Part shown: positions 25,704 to 35,354 of the stretch, in pieces | How positions within the stretch are numbered: the first letter of the stretch is position 1 | Layout: each line of letters opens with the position of its first letter | Assembly (NCBI GenBank): GCA_026399755.1 | Contig: JAPLQI010000086.1 | Span: forward strand, 1 to 64,000 | Length of the DNA: 64,000 nt | Direction of reading: 5' to 3' | Origin: Pseudomonadota bacterium | GTDB lineage: Bacteria > Pseudomonadota > Gammaproteobacteria > Burkholderiales > Chitinibacteraceae | Translations under genes and position numbers: made by a program | The notes under the pieces: generated by a model | What the model saw: the letters and a program-made list of their open reading frames with translations, nothing else | The model's database searches: none | Told to the model about the DNA's origin: nothing

Positions 25704-28430
25704 ATGCAATATAAATCTCTTCTGAGCATGCTGATGTTGGGCGTGCTCACTGCCTGTGGCGGCAGTGGCAGTTCTGATTCACCGGCGACGGCCTCATCTA
25801 CAGCCAGCGTGCCGATTAGCAGTAACGACGCAAGTTTAATTGCGACGGCGGTTAAGGCGGGTAGTACGGCGGGCTTAAGTGCTCCGCATCGCGCGCTTTT
25901 ATTGCAGCAGGCTTTAATGCTGGCTCAGCGTTATCAGCAGCAGAACAATGCCGCGCTGAACGATATCTATGGTGGTGCCAGCCTTGATCTGACGCTTAAT
26001 TTAAGCAAAAACAGCAATTTAATTACTCCAAGCCTATCGACCATTGCCACCCCTTTAGTTTGGTCGGATGAGGGGCGGGGCATGGCGGCTATTAGCCAAT
26101 ATGGCAAGGGTAGGGGCTTGGCTTATGGCGCTGATGTTTTGGCCTGGATGGCCGATCAGTCAAAAGAAAACCAGCACTTCCCCTTGTTTAGTCGTGCCTT
26201 TAACTGGGTGGTGACGGGTAAGGCGGCTGGGCCGCTGCCCGCCACGATTAAATTTGCAACCGCTGGCTACGATGCCAAAAGTGTCACTAAGCTGCTGACC
26301 CGCTTGGGCAAAACGCCGCAAACCGTGGCCTGCGATTTAGCCGCTAGCAACAATAGCTGTTGGCAAGACGCTGATGTTTTGTTTTTTGGCGCAGGGGTAA
26401 AAGACGATGCAGAGCTAAGCCGCCAGGTGCGCAAATATTTAGAAAGCGGCAAAGCTGTGATCTATATGCACCCCAACTGGGGAGATTCGGCAGGTGGGCG
26501 TAAAGTATTGCAAGCCTTGGGCATGGATTTGGGCGGCTATGGCGGTAATTACTTTGCAAGCACGGCTGGGATGTCGGTAGGCAGCCAGCGCACGCTGAGC
26601 GATACCCTGAAGCAGAGCGATAAGTTGGCGCTGTTGATACAAGCTATCCAGCAGATGAGCAGTGCCAGCTTAAGTCTCGATTTAAGTAAAGACACATCGT
26701 CTGCCGATGCGATTACGGCGATACATAAAGAGTTGGCGAGCTTACAGAGTACGGGTGGCGAGGTGTTTGCAGAGACTACGGCAGATCTTCATCAACTGCT
26801 GGTTTTGTGGGCCGATCTATACCGCCCAGATATCGAGTACGGCAAAATTAATCGCAGCACACAGCCTGCCGAGTTTTTGCGTACCTATGCTTCTGATTCA
26901 TGGCTGGCTTTTAACCGGGCAAATACCACCGTTGCCCGGGCGGGGCAGGGCGATTTTATGCCGCAGGCTGCGCAGCAATTGCCGGTAAGTAGCAGTGCCG
27001 AAACGATTGAAGTAACGATTGCTCAGGCCGATGGCATAACGGCGATTGGCCGGGCTGCTGTGCCGGGTAAGCCGGTTTATATCGAAGTGCTGGCAAGCAA
27101 CGGCAAGCTGGGTGTGCAAAGTAATTATCTGCGCAGTTGGGGCAACCCGCTCACCGATGCGGAGAGCGAGGGCTATAAGCGGCCTCGCCATCCGCATTCG
27201 TTTGCGCTGCCACTGAAAGCGAGCGGTGAAACGGTGTTGGTCAGCCCTTTTGGCGGCCCGCTGTATTTGAGTTATGCAGGGGCTACCGCAGGGCAAAGTG
27301 TGACGCTAAAGATCCGTGGCGCAGCCAAATATTCGCATTTTGATTTTACCAAGGCGCAAAGCGAGGCGGATATTAACGAGGCTGTTGCCGCCTTAAAGCG
27401 CAAAGATTTTGGCTGGCAAACCGCTAAGTTTGTGGGTGGGGAAATTCAGCAGACGATTAATTATGCCAATGAGGCGATGGGCAATCTGGACCCTAAAGTC
27501 TATATCGTCGATCAAATTAAAGGCATGTTGTTCGATTCAAATCATATTGCCAATGGCTATAGCAATATGCCGATGTCGGCCAATGTGGCCACGCTATGTA
27601 CGTCTGTGGGCTGGACTTGCGATGGCCCAATTCACCGTGCGCCGAGTGTGCAGCATTTTGTCGGCTGGATAGCGGCTTGCGGCTATTTGTGCTCGGGCAA
27701 TCCTTCGGATGGTTTTGCCGGTATCAGTGGCACAGGCTGGGGGCACGCTCACGAGCTGGGCCACAACACCGTGCAGCGCGTGATGCATATCGAGCTAAAT
27801 GGCAAAGGTTGCGTGGTTGAATGCGATAACAACATCCTTGCCAGCGCCCATATGATGCGCCAGTACGCCCTCACAGGAATAGATAACGGCCATATCACCG
27901 ATCACCCAGCACTCTATCAATATATTGTGCAAAACCGGCAAAGTGGCAAGAGCGGTGAGGCGCAACGCGTTGATATGGAAAATCGTCTATGGGGTGGCGA
28001 TTCGCAAGACCCGATGCGGGCGGTGCATTTTCAACTTGCATTTCTCTTTAGTAGATACCGCGTCAATGAAACCGTACCAAGTATGCAGGCCAGCATGGAT
28101 TACTTCACCCTGCTGACGAAGGCCGATCGCTTGGTGAGCAAGGACTGGGTCGCCGGTCATAAATATGGCATGAGTCGTTATGCCAATAACACCATTAGCA
28201 ATCATGAGTTGCTCTATGTGCTGAGCTCCAAAATCATTGGGCAGGATGTGCGTAAAATATTTGCCATGTATGGCTTGCCTTTAAGCCAGACCGCGCTTGA
28301 TTCGGTGGCCGATCTAAAACTACCGCTTGCCACAGAGCAGTTTTATGCGCTTGCCCAAAAGAAATTCAATCAAGTTTCCAGCGGAAAATGGTTGGATCTA
28401 TCTGCGGCAACGCCAGCCTATCCGCAATAA
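25704..28430 (+). CDS. M60-family lipoprotein metallopeptidase, IMPa-like
   Basis: A 908-residue secreted lipoprotein (lipobox LTACGG). The zinc motif is HELGH at 683-687 with the downstream Glu (E697), fitting the M60/enhancin pattern HExxH...E. The N-terminal 400 residues carry the helical and flavodoxin-like parts seen in Pseudomonas aeruginosa IMPa (923 residues), an O-glycopeptidase acting on mucin-type glycoproteins. Length and layout fit that group better than the longer SslE mucinases. I infer an O-glycoprotein protease displayed or released at the surface. It is monocistronic, with a terminator at 28446. Confidence 0.85.
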   Translation: MQYKSLLSMLMLGVLTACGGSGSSDSPATASSTASVPISSNDASLIATAVKAGSTAGLSAPHRALLLQQALMLAQRYQQQNNAALNDIYGGASLDLTLNLSKNSNLITPSLSTIATPLVWSDEGRGMAAISQYGKGRGLAYGADVLAWMADQSKENQHFPLFSRAFNWVVTGKAAGPLPATIKFATAGYDAKSVTKLLTRLGKTPQTVACDLAASNNSCWQDADVLFFGAGVKDDAELSRQVRKYLESGKAVIYMHPNWGDSAGGRKVLQALGMDLGGYGGNYFASTAGMSVGSQRTLSDTLKQSDKLALLIQAIQQMSSASLSLDLSKDTSSADAITAIHKELASLQSTGGEVFAETTADLHQLLVLWADLYRPDIEYGKINRSTQPAEFLRTYASDSWLAFNRANTTVARAGQGDFMPQAAQQLPVSSSAETIEVTIAQADGITAIGRAAVPGKPVYIEVLASNGKLGVQSNYLRSWGNPLTDAESEGYKRPRHPHSFALPLKASGETVLVSPFGGPLYLSYAGATAGQSVTLKIRGAAKYSHFDFTKAQSEADINEAVAALKRKDFGWQTAKFVGGEIQQTINYANEAMGNLDPKVYIVDQIKGMLFDSNHIANGYSNMPMSANVATLCTSVGWTCDGPIHRAPSVQHFVGWIAACGYLCSGNPSDGFAGISGTGWGHAHELGHNTVQRVMHIELNGKGCVVECDNNILASAHMMRQYALTGIDNGHITDHPALYQYIVQNRQSGKSGEAQRVDMENRLWGGDSQDPMRAVHFQLAFLFSRYRVNETVPSMQASMDYFTLLTKADRLVSKDWVAGHKYGMSRYANNTISNHELLYVLSSKIIGQDVRKIFAMYGLPLSQTALDSVADLKLPLATEQFYALAQKKFNQVSSGKWLDLSAATPAYPQ

Positions 28431-28445
28431 ACTGCGCATGCAGAG

Positions 28446-28474
28446 AAAAGCCCACGGTGAACGTGGGCTTTTTT
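28446..28474 (+). terminator. Terminator after the M60 peptidase
   Basis: Stem AAGCCCACG/CGTGGGCTT with loop GTGAA followed by T residues. Confidence 0.9.
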
Positions 28475-28570
28475 ACTGGGTGGTGATGACGCTAAGGCCT
28501 TGGTTAAATAATCAATAAAGCAGGCAATAACGTTTTTGTGGCGAAAGCTATTCTGGGCAGAGGTAGAAGG

Positions 28571-29317
28571 CTAATCAAACACCTTTACTTCATTTGTATG
28601 ATCCTGCTTGCAATTGCTGATATGCCCGGCCATTGCGCTTAGCTTGTGGGCTTCTACAGGGTTGATATCCAGCCCCATTTCGCCCATTTCTAAAGCCAGT
28701 GCCAGCTCTTGCAGGGCGGGTATATATTGCAGGTTGGCGGCTTTTTTGTAGTGTTTAATGGCCAGCTGATCGTCTTGCTTTAGATAGTCACCGTAGCGAT
28801 ACCAATTGCCTAGTGTGTAGATCGCGGCAGCGTCGTTATTTTTGGCGGCGGCTTCTACCATTGCAATTCCCTTGGCCTTATCTTTGCTGCCGCCTTCGCC
28901 TTTAAGCGTCATCATGCCTAGGCGATAGATGCCCATTTCCCCTGCGGCGCTCAACCAGAGTCGTGCTTTTTGTGCGTCTTGCGGTACGCCGTCGCCTTTT
29001 AAATAGGCCATGCCTAGCAGATAGCGTGCTTTTTGGTCCCCGGCTTCGGCTGATTTTTCTAGCCAATGTGCGGCCATTTCTTTGTCGTCTGTGCGTTCTG
29101 CAATGAGGCGTGCAGCCAGCGGATGGCCTAGCGTTGCCAGCTCTAGCAGGCGCGCATTGCCGTCTTTGGCATCAAGGCGTAATTGCTGGACTGCTTCGTT
29201 GGGCATGGCTAAGGCACGAGCTTGCTGGCCTTGTTGATACTGCTTGATGGCAATGCCGCCTGCGGCAAAAAGCGTGATGGCGACGAGGGCAAGCATCGGT
29301 TTGGATAGGGCTTTCAT
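28571..29317 (-). CDS. Sel1-repeat protein, membrane-anchored
   Basis: A 248-residue protein with an uncleaved-looking N-terminal hydrophobic segment (MLALVAITLFAAGGIAI) and at least four Sel1-like alpha repeats (KARYLLGMAYLKGDGVPQDA, then RLGMMTLKGEGG, YTLGNWYRYGDY and LQELALALEMGE). Such repeats bind partner proteins in the periplasm or cytoplasm. It lies 62 bases after cpdB on the same strand, so the two may be co-transcribed; the link in function is unknown. Confidence 0.85.
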   Translation of the reverse strand: MKALSKPMLALVAITLFAAGGIAIKQYQQGQQARALAMPNEAVQQLRLDAKDGNARLLELATLGHPLAARLIAERTDDKEMAAHWLEKSAEAGDQKARYLLGMAYLKGDGVPQDAQKARLWLSAAGEMGIYRLGMMTLKGEGGSKDKAKGIAMVEAAAKNNDAAAIYTLGNWYRYGDYLKQDDQLAIKHYKKAANLQYIPALQELALALEMGEMGLDINPVEAHKLSAMAGHISNCKQDHTNEVKVFD

Positions 29318-29379
29318 AAAAACTCCAAATCCCCAAGGCTTGCGCCCTGAGGATTTTCAGACAAAACGTCAACAAATGC

Positions 29380-31404
29380 TTACTTGCTTAGATCAATGCT
29401 AAATACCGATGCACTCTTGTCCGCTTTGGTGGAGTCGAGGGTGATATTGCTGATTTTCTCTTGAGCTGCCACTTGAAGCGCTGCTGCATCTGCTGAAGAT
29501 TCAAACAGCACCTTGCCCGCTGTTTTGACCTTAGCAAAGCGCCAGTTGGCCACAGGGCCTTGTTTGGCCAGTGTCAGTGTTTTTTGCTCTTTCACATAAT
29601 TAACGATGATGTCGCGATTTGCATCGCCACCGCTATCCACCACAATTTGGCTACCATCTAGGCCAGCAAAGCCACCGCCACCGCTGGCACGGTAGTTGTT
29701 GGTGACGACGATAAAGTCAGCTTTTAGATCAAAGGCTTTGCCATTGAGGCTTAGATTAACAATACGGCTGCCCTTTTCTTTGGTCACATCGATTTCATAA
29801 GTAATGCCGTCGATTTGATCAAAGTTATACGATGGGAATTTATCGTTAATCAGGTTTTGATCCGCCGCTTTGCTTGGATCAATTTGATTGAATTGCTCTG
29901 CCGATTTTTCTAACCAAAGTTTGACTGTAGCGCCGTTAATTTTTACGGCTTGCAAGGTATTTGGATAAAGATAAAGGTCAGCAATGTTTTTGATTGCCAC
30001 ATCGCCAGCCGCAATGTCGGTAAAGCCCGTGCCACGGAAATTCACCTTAAACGGCGCTGCTGCAGAAAGAATCGGTAGCGAGGCATATTGCGGTAAATTG
30101 GCTTTAACAAATTTAGTTACATAATCTGTTTGAGCCAAGTTAATCAGGCGCATTGCTGCAGTAGGTGCAACTTGCGTGAAGAAAGAGCTGATGCGGTATT
30201 CGCTCTTACCCACCCCCGCATTGACATACTTGATTGTGCCTTGGTGTTCTTTTTCTACCAGCTTAGCAATCTCGGCTTTTGCTGGTACGACGGTGGCTAC
30301 GCCAGCCGCATCCTTCGTGCTCACTGATTTTAACTCGCCTTTTGAATCGTTGGTTTTCCAGACTTTGCCATCGAATTCCAGATTCAGCTTCAGTACGCCC
30401 AGTGTGTTGCCCCAGAAGCCAGACATCACGGTGGGCACGCCATTGACCAAGCCTTTTACATTGTCGACATTCTTGATGCCTGCGTAGTTTTTGCCATCAG
30501 GGAAAAAGCTGTGCGAGTGCCCAGAAACAATGGCAGTAATGCCAGGCACGTCTTTGGCGAGGTAGTAAACTGCGTTTTCCATGCTTGGGCTGTAATCGGC
30601 AGAAGAAATGCCGCTGTGCGCCAGTGCGACTACGATATCAGCGCCCTTGGCTTTCATTTCTGGAACGTACTTTTTCGCTGCGTCCACAATACCTAATACG
30701 CTGACTTTACCTTCCAGATTGCGTTTGTCCCAATCCATAATGCCAGGAGGGGTAAAGCCGATGATGCCGACTTTAAGTTGGATATCTTTACCATCTGCGC
30801 TTTTAAAAGTGCGATCCAAAATGACATAAGGATCAAACAGAGGCTTGCCATCGCCTGCGTTGTTTACGTTAGAAGTGACCAGAGGGAAATCTGGGCCTTT
30901 ACAGTTTTGCCCCGCTTCAGGGCCGGCTTTCATGGAGTTGCCCGCAATTTGGCCAAGGTATTTCAGGCCATAGTTAAATTCATGGTTCCCAATATTGCCT
31001 GCGTCATATTTCATCGCGCTCATTACTTTATGAATAGCGAGTTGGCTATCGCATTTTACTGGCTCGATTTGCGCCTGAAAATCAGAAAGCGATGTGCCTT
31101 GAATGGTATCGCCATCATCAACCAGCAGGTTGTTTGGGTTTTCTTTGCGTGCGGTGTCGATTAGGGTGGCGGTGCGCTCAAAACCAAGCGTCGTGTCATC
31201 CGTGGTTTTGTAGTAATCGTAGCTCAGCACATTGGCGTGCAGGTCGGTGGTTTGCAGTACGGCTAAATCAAGCTTGGTGCCTGCTGCTGTAGGCGGGGTG
31301 ACCGGTGCAACTGGGGTGACTACGGCCGTATCGGTGTCGACGCTATTGCATGCTGCTAATACTAAGGAGCTGCAAATTAAGCTAGCTAATAATGTGATAC
31401 GCAT
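29380..31404 (-). CDS. cpdB: 2',3'-cyclic-nucleotide 2'-phosphodiesterase / 3'-nucleotidase CpdB
   Basis: A 674-residue lipoprotein (lipobox LAACN) with a calcineurin-like metallophosphatase domain (LQTTDLHANVLSYDYY, DDGDTIQGT, IGNHEFNYGL, SGHSHSFFP) and a C-terminal 5'-nucleotidase domain (NNYRASGGGGFAG). It degrades 2',3'-cyclic nucleotides and 3'-nucleotides in the periplasm for nucleoside salvage. The E. coli enzyme is soluble, whereas this one is lipid-anchored. The length is normal. Confidence 0.93.
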   Translation of the reverse strand: MRITLLASLICSSLVLAACNSVDTDTAVVTPVAPVTPPTAAGTKLDLAVLQTTDLHANVLSYDYYKTTDDTTLGFERTATLIDTARKENPNNLLVDDGDTIQGTSLSDFQAQIEPVKCDSQLAIHKVMSAMKYDAGNIGNHEFNYGLKYLGQIAGNSMKAGPEAGQNCKGPDFPLVTSNVNNAGDGKPLFDPYVILDRTFKSADGKDIQLKVGIIGFTPPGIMDWDKRNLEGKVSVLGIVDAAKKYVPEMKAKGADIVVALAHSGISSADYSPSMENAVYYLAKDVPGITAIVSGHSHSFFPDGKNYAGIKNVDNVKGLVNGVPTVMSGFWGNTLGVLKLNLEFDGKVWKTNDSKGELKSVSTKDAAGVATVVPAKAEIAKLVEKEHQGTIKYVNAGVGKSEYRISSFFTQVAPTAAMRLINLAQTDYVTKFVKANLPQYASLPILSAAAPFKVNFRGTGFTDIAAGDVAIKNIADLYLYPNTLQAVKINGATVKLWLEKSAEQFNQIDPSKAADQNLINDKFPSYNFDQIDGITYEIDVTKEKGSRIVNLSLNGKAFDLKADFIVVTNNYRASGGGGFAGLDGSQIVVDSGGDANRDIIVNYVKEQKTLTLAKQGPVANWRFAKVKTAGKVLFESSADAAALQVAAQEKISNITLDSTKADKSASVFSIDLSK

Positions 31405-31593
31405 TGCTCTCTCTTATGCCGTTGGGCTTTTAGTGTGAAGGCGCGAGAGTAAGGTTTAAAGTTTGCAGTAAGACTGTATTTATGTTGCAAATTAGTGAAT
31501 TTTTCATGACATTGGGTTGGATGTGCTTTGGAATGTATTAATACAGCAATAAATTGCTAAATACCCAGCAGGTTATTGAGTGTAATAACATCT

Positions 31594-31652
31594 GTAGGGC
31601 GTATGAAACCCGCAAGTGATGCCGAGAAACGCGCGCCTTGCACCCGCCCTAC
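31594..31652. repeat. Family A repeat, degenerate
   Basis: Left arm GTAGGGCGTATGAAACCCGC, right arm CCTTGCACCCGCCCTAC. The right flank GGTGATTCAATGCTTGTTAT matches the flank of the 3900 copy, so the conserved unit extends past the palindrome. The motif AAGTTGATAGGATTGGGGT follows at 31697. The rest of 31405-32060 shows nothing recognisable. Confidence 0.7.
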
Positions 31653-32066
31653 GGTGATTCAATGCTTGTTATTGCGTGGCATGCCATGGCTTATTGCCAA
31701 GTTGATAGGATTGGGGTGAAGCCCGCCTTTTTTGGTATCTGGTTCTACGAGGTTTACTCCCATCTATTAACAAGGTCAGGTTAAAAATAGAGCGAAGTTT
31801 GGTTTTATATAGAGTGTATAAGTCGCTTTTCTTGGGCCCCGTTTCTTATGACCACTTAAAGCGCATCGCTCGATCACTTAGATTTAAGCTACGAAATGCC
31901 TCGTGCTTCATTACTTTGGGTTTGCTAATGAGTAATGATTTTGCTTGTCTTTGGGGGGATAGATGGCCTGACGGGCTGCTAGCGGGCTTATTTGTGCTGC
32001 CATAGTTCTGCACGCTTTGCAGAAAACCGGCAAAATAGCGGGTTGAATCCGCGTGGCGTGACTTTG

Positions 32067-32101
32067 TTTGATTATTTTAGGCGCGGTCTAAAATAATCAA
32101 A
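32067..32101. promoter_or_regulatory. Perfect 14-base AT-rich inverted repeat upstream of the FAD oxidoreductase
   Basis: TTTGATTATTTTAG (32067-32080) and CTAAAATAATCAAA (32088-32101) are perfectly complementary around GCGCGGT. It lies 41 bases before the next start codon. It could be an operator for a dimeric regulator or a 5'UTR hairpin; no T-run follows, so a terminator is unlikely. Confidence 0.55.
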
Positions 32102-32141
32102 TCAAGCGCACTACGCGCACCTTGAATTTCGGAAAGACAGA

Positions 32142-33752
32142 ATGTTAAGAATAAACGAAGTAAAACTGCCGCTCGATCATTCGGAAGACGAGCTAAAACA
32201 AGCGCTGCTCAAGCGTCTTGCTGTGCCCGAGAGTGACCTGATCAGCTTCACGATTTTTAAGCGCAGCTACGATGCGCGCAAACGAGCGGCGATTCTGCTG
32301 ATCTACTCCCTTGATGCAGAAGTCAAAAACGAAGCGGCCGTACTCAAACGCTTAAGTGCAGATCGCCACATCATGATCTCGCCAGATATTGAATACCAAT
32401 ATGTAGGCCACGCGCCGGAAGGTTTGACGGATCGCCCTGTGGTAATTGGCACCGGCCCCTGTGGCTTGTTTGCAGGTCTATTACTGGCGCAAATGGGCTT
32501 TAAGCCGATTATTCTCGAGCGCGGCAAGGCGGTGCGTGAGCGCACCAAAGACACTTGGGGCTTGTGGCGCAAGGGGGAGCTGAATCCTGAATCGAATGTG
32601 CAATACGGTGAAGGCGGCGCGGGTACGTTTTCTGACGGCAAGCTTTACAGCCAGATTAAAGACCCTAAGCATCTTGGGCATAAAGTATTACAAGAGTTTG
32701 TAAAAGCGGGCGCACCAGACGAGATTATGTACGTCAGCAAGCCTCATATCGGAACATTCCGCTTAGTCAGCATGGTTGAAAGTATGCGCGCCAATATTAT
32801 TGAGCTGGGCGGCGAAGTACGCTTTTCTAGCAAAGTAGAGCAGCTGATCCTGAAGAACGGTCAAGTTGAAGGCGTTGAGCTGGCCAATGGCGACAAAATC
32901 CATTCCAAGCATGTGGTGCTGGCGATTGGCCATAGCGCGCGCGATACGTTCTACAAGTTATTTGAGCAGGGCGTGTATATGGAAGCCAAGGCGTTTTCGC
33001 TAGGTTTCAGAGTAGAACATCCGCAAACCTTGATTGATACCGCTCGCTTTGGCCCAAGTGCAGGCCATCCTATTTTGGGGGCGGCAGATTATAAATTGGT
33101 TCACCACGCTAGCAATGGTCGCTCGGTGTATAGCTTCTGTATGTGCCCAGGCGGCACGGTGGTGGCTGCAGCATCCGAGCCAGGCCGTGTGGTCACCAAC
33201 GGGATGAGTCAGTATTCGCGTAATGAGCGCAATGCTAATGCAGCGATTGTGGTGGGGATTACACCAGAAGTCGATTTCCCAGGGCATCCGCTGGCAGGGA
33301 TTGAGCTACAGCGTAAGTGGGAAAGTAAGGCTTTTGAAGCCGGTGGCAGCACTTACCAAGCGCCTGTGCAAAAGCTGGGTGATTTTCTGGCAGGCAAGCC
33401 TTCTACCGAATTTGGCGTGGTTGTGCCTTCCTACACACCGGGTGTGCATTTAACTGACTTAGCCGACTGCCTACCTGAATACGCAATTACCGCTATTCGC
33501 GAAGCAATGCCAGCGTTTGATAAGCAAATCAAAGGATTTGGCATGGCTGATGCGCTATTTACCGGCGTAGAAACCCGCACCTCGTCACCGGTGCGCATCA
33601 AGCGCGATAACGACTCGCTAGAAAGCATCAACACCAAGGGTTTATTCCCTGCCGGTGAGGGTGCAGGCTACGCAGGTGGGATTTTATCGGCAGGGGTAGA
33701 CGGCATTAAAATCGCTGAGGCGGTGGCTTTGAGTATTTTAAACGCGAGGTAA
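32142..33752 (+). CDS. FAD-dependent oxidoreductase (COG2509-type)
   Basis: A 536-residue flavoprotein. About 100 N-terminal residues form the family-specific domain (ELKQALLKRLAVPESDLISF, KRSYDARKR). Then comes an FAD-binding Rossmann motif VIGTGPCGLFAGLLLA, the conserved YGEGGAGTFSDGKLYSQIKD, and a C-terminal FAD motif GLFPAGEGAGYAGGILSAG. The family is widespread but its reaction is not established. A perfect palindrome lies just upstream. The length is typical. Confidence 0.88.
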   Translation: MLRINEVKLPLDHSEDELKQALLKRLAVPESDLISFTIFKRSYDARKRAAILLIYSLDAEVKNEAAVLKRLSADRHIMISPDIEYQYVGHAPEGLTDRPVVIGTGPCGLFAGLLLAQMGFKPIILERGKAVRERTKDTWGLWRKGELNPESNVQYGEGGAGTFSDGKLYSQIKDPKHLGHKVLQEFVKAGAPDEIMYVSKPHIGTFRLVSMVESMRANIIELGGEVRFSSKVEQLILKNGQVEGVELANGDKIHSKHVVLAIGHSARDTFYKLFEQGVYMEAKAFSLGFRVEHPQTLIDTARFGPSAGHPILGAADYKLVHHASNGRSVYSFCMCPGGTVVAAASEPGRVVTNGMSQYSRNERNANAAIVVGITPEVDFPGHPLAGIELQRKWESKAFEAGGSTYQAPVQKLGDFLAGKPSTEFGVVVPSYTPGVHLTDLADCLPEYAITAIREAMPAFDKQIKGFGMADALFTGVETRTSSPVRIKRDNDSLESINTKGLFPAGEGAGYAGGILSAGVDGIKIAEAVALSILNAR

Positions 33753-33833
33753 ATGTGTGCTGCATGGGCACGATGTTGTGCCTATGCAATAGGTATCACT
33801 AAAGCCAATGATTTACAGCGCGTTTTTTCGTCT

Positions 33834-34240
33834 GGCGGGTGCAACCCGCGAGGCATACTGAAAAATACGCGGGTTGCACTACATGTGCGCTAAGCAAACC
33901 TAAAAACAATGCTTTTTAGTGCCTTCGGCACGTTGATTTAGGAGCGGTAGCCACCGCTGGGCCTTCCTTTCTTGCTTCGCCAAGAAACGAAGCCAAGCGA
34001 CAACAACAAAACACGAAAGCCCCTGCTGTGGTCCAATCGAGTCGGCGGCGGGAGGGATTGGCTCGTTCCTCGCTCCGGCGTGTTTCAAGGGGGCTTTAAA
34101 AAGCCCTATGCAAAGTGCGTGGTTGTTATGCTTTTTCGCTGTTTGCTAATGAAAAAAAATTTGCTGAGCGCTCATGGAACACACCCCACCATAGCATTTG
34201 CATAAATGCTATGGAAAACGGCGGCTTGCACCTAGCCTAC
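33834..34240 (+). mobile_element. Type I MITE-like element (about 407 bp)
   Basis: The left end carries a family A palindrome (33834-33880) with the loop AGGCATACTGAAAAATA. The core with TTTTTAGTGCCTTCGGCACG, CGCCAAGAAACGAAGCCAAG, GTCCAATCGAGTCGGCGGCG and CGGCGTGTTTCAAGGGGGC spans 33910-34110. A linker GCTGTTTGCTAATGAAAA follows (compare the same segment of the 12638 copy), and the right end is GGCGGCTTGCACCTAGCCTAC (34220-34240). No coding frame. The further gap to the OmpA-type gene (34241-34450) shows nothing else. Confidence 0.72.
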
Positions 34241-34462
34241 GATAATTCAACATTTGCCAATGGCAATCTTATGGCAAATCACAAACTTGATGCCTAAAGC
34301 CATCACGTCAGATTGATCTGGGTAATATCCCCAAACCCTTATGAATTATTTTCCGCTTAAGGCGTTTACAATCGGGCTTATTTCATTCATAAAATAGTCA
34401 GTGGCATGGTTGTATATCTTGGATAAAAAACCTCGCCAATTTGCTATTTAAAAGGAGCCTTT

Positions 34463-35125
34463 GTGCGTATTACTCTTCCCCTTATTCTTGCTTTATCGCT
34501 TTCTGCTTGTGCCACTAATGATTTGGGCGAAAAACGTGATCTCAATAAAACTGAGCTAGGCGCTTTGATTGGTGTCGTTGGTGGTGCGGTAGCTGGGGCG
34601 GCAATTAATCATAATAATCGTGGCAAGGGTGCATTGATTGGTGCTGTAGGCGGTGGCTTGGCCGGTGGTGGTATTGGCTATTATATGGACAAGCAAACTA
34701 AAGATTTTCAGCAGCAATTAGCGGCAGAAATTCAGCGTGGTGATATCACCGTGCAAAAAATGGCTGATCAATCTTTGTTGGTGAGCATGACCTCAAATAC
34801 CGGTTTTGATACTAATTCTTCGGTATTAAAATCAGGCTATACCCCAACGCTTGATAAGATTGCCAAGATTGTGAATCAGTATGGCAAAACCAGTATTTCT
34901 ATTGTGGGCCATACCGATAACACCGGTAGCGTTGCCATTAATCAAAGTGTTTCTGAGCGCCGTGCTCAATCTGTATCCAATTATTTTGTGAGTCGCAATG
35001 TGAATGCGATTCGCCTAGATGCATCGGGCCGAGGCAAAGCTGAGCCGCGTGCCAGCAATGATACCGAAGCGGGTCGCAGCTTAAATCGCCGTGTTGAATT
35101 AAGGATTGTGCCGGTTTCTGCCTAA
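34463..35125 (+). CDS. OmpA-family lipoprotein with glycine-zipper segment
   Basis: A 220-residue outer-membrane lipoprotein: lipobox LSLSACA, a glycine-rich zipper (GVVGGAVAGAAINHNNRGKG, GAVGGGLAGGGIGYYMD), then an OmpA C-terminal peptidoglycan-binding domain (SIVGHTDNTGSVAINQSVSE RRAQSV and NRRVELRI). It is YiaD-like in plan. GTG start at 34463 with AAGGAG upstream. It tethers the outer membrane to the cell wall. Confidence 0.9.
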   Translation: MRITLPLILALSLSACATNDLGEKRDLNKTELGALIGVVGGAVAGAAINHNNRGKGALIGAVGGGLAGGGIGYYMDKQTKDFQQQLAAEIQRGDITVQKMADQSLLVSMTSNTGFDTNSSVLKSGYTPTLDKIAKIVNQYGKTSISIVGHTDNTGSVAINQSVSERRAQSVSNYFVSRNVNAIRLDASGRGKAEPRASNDTEAGRSLNRRVELRIVPVSA

Positions 35126-35354
35126 TCTGATTGCTTGTGGTTTCGTCATTCCCAATAAAAACATCCGAGAATGGCGATTTAATCACGATGTACTTAATGC
35201 TTAGGTTTTGTCGGGCAGGGCGTGCAAAGAATGGCTGATATTAAGGTTGTTTTTTGCATGCTTTATGTAAATATCCGTTGCCATTCGGCGACTTTGATTG
35301 TGAAAAATGCCATAGATCCGTACACTGCTGCCCTTTCTTACTGTGGGCGCTTTT

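Noticed and set aside
31799-32005. Open frame of 68 codons upstream of the FAD oxidoreductase
   Set aside because: No ribosome-binding site, no recognisable domain, ends short of the palindrome, and its composition looks like non-coding sequence.
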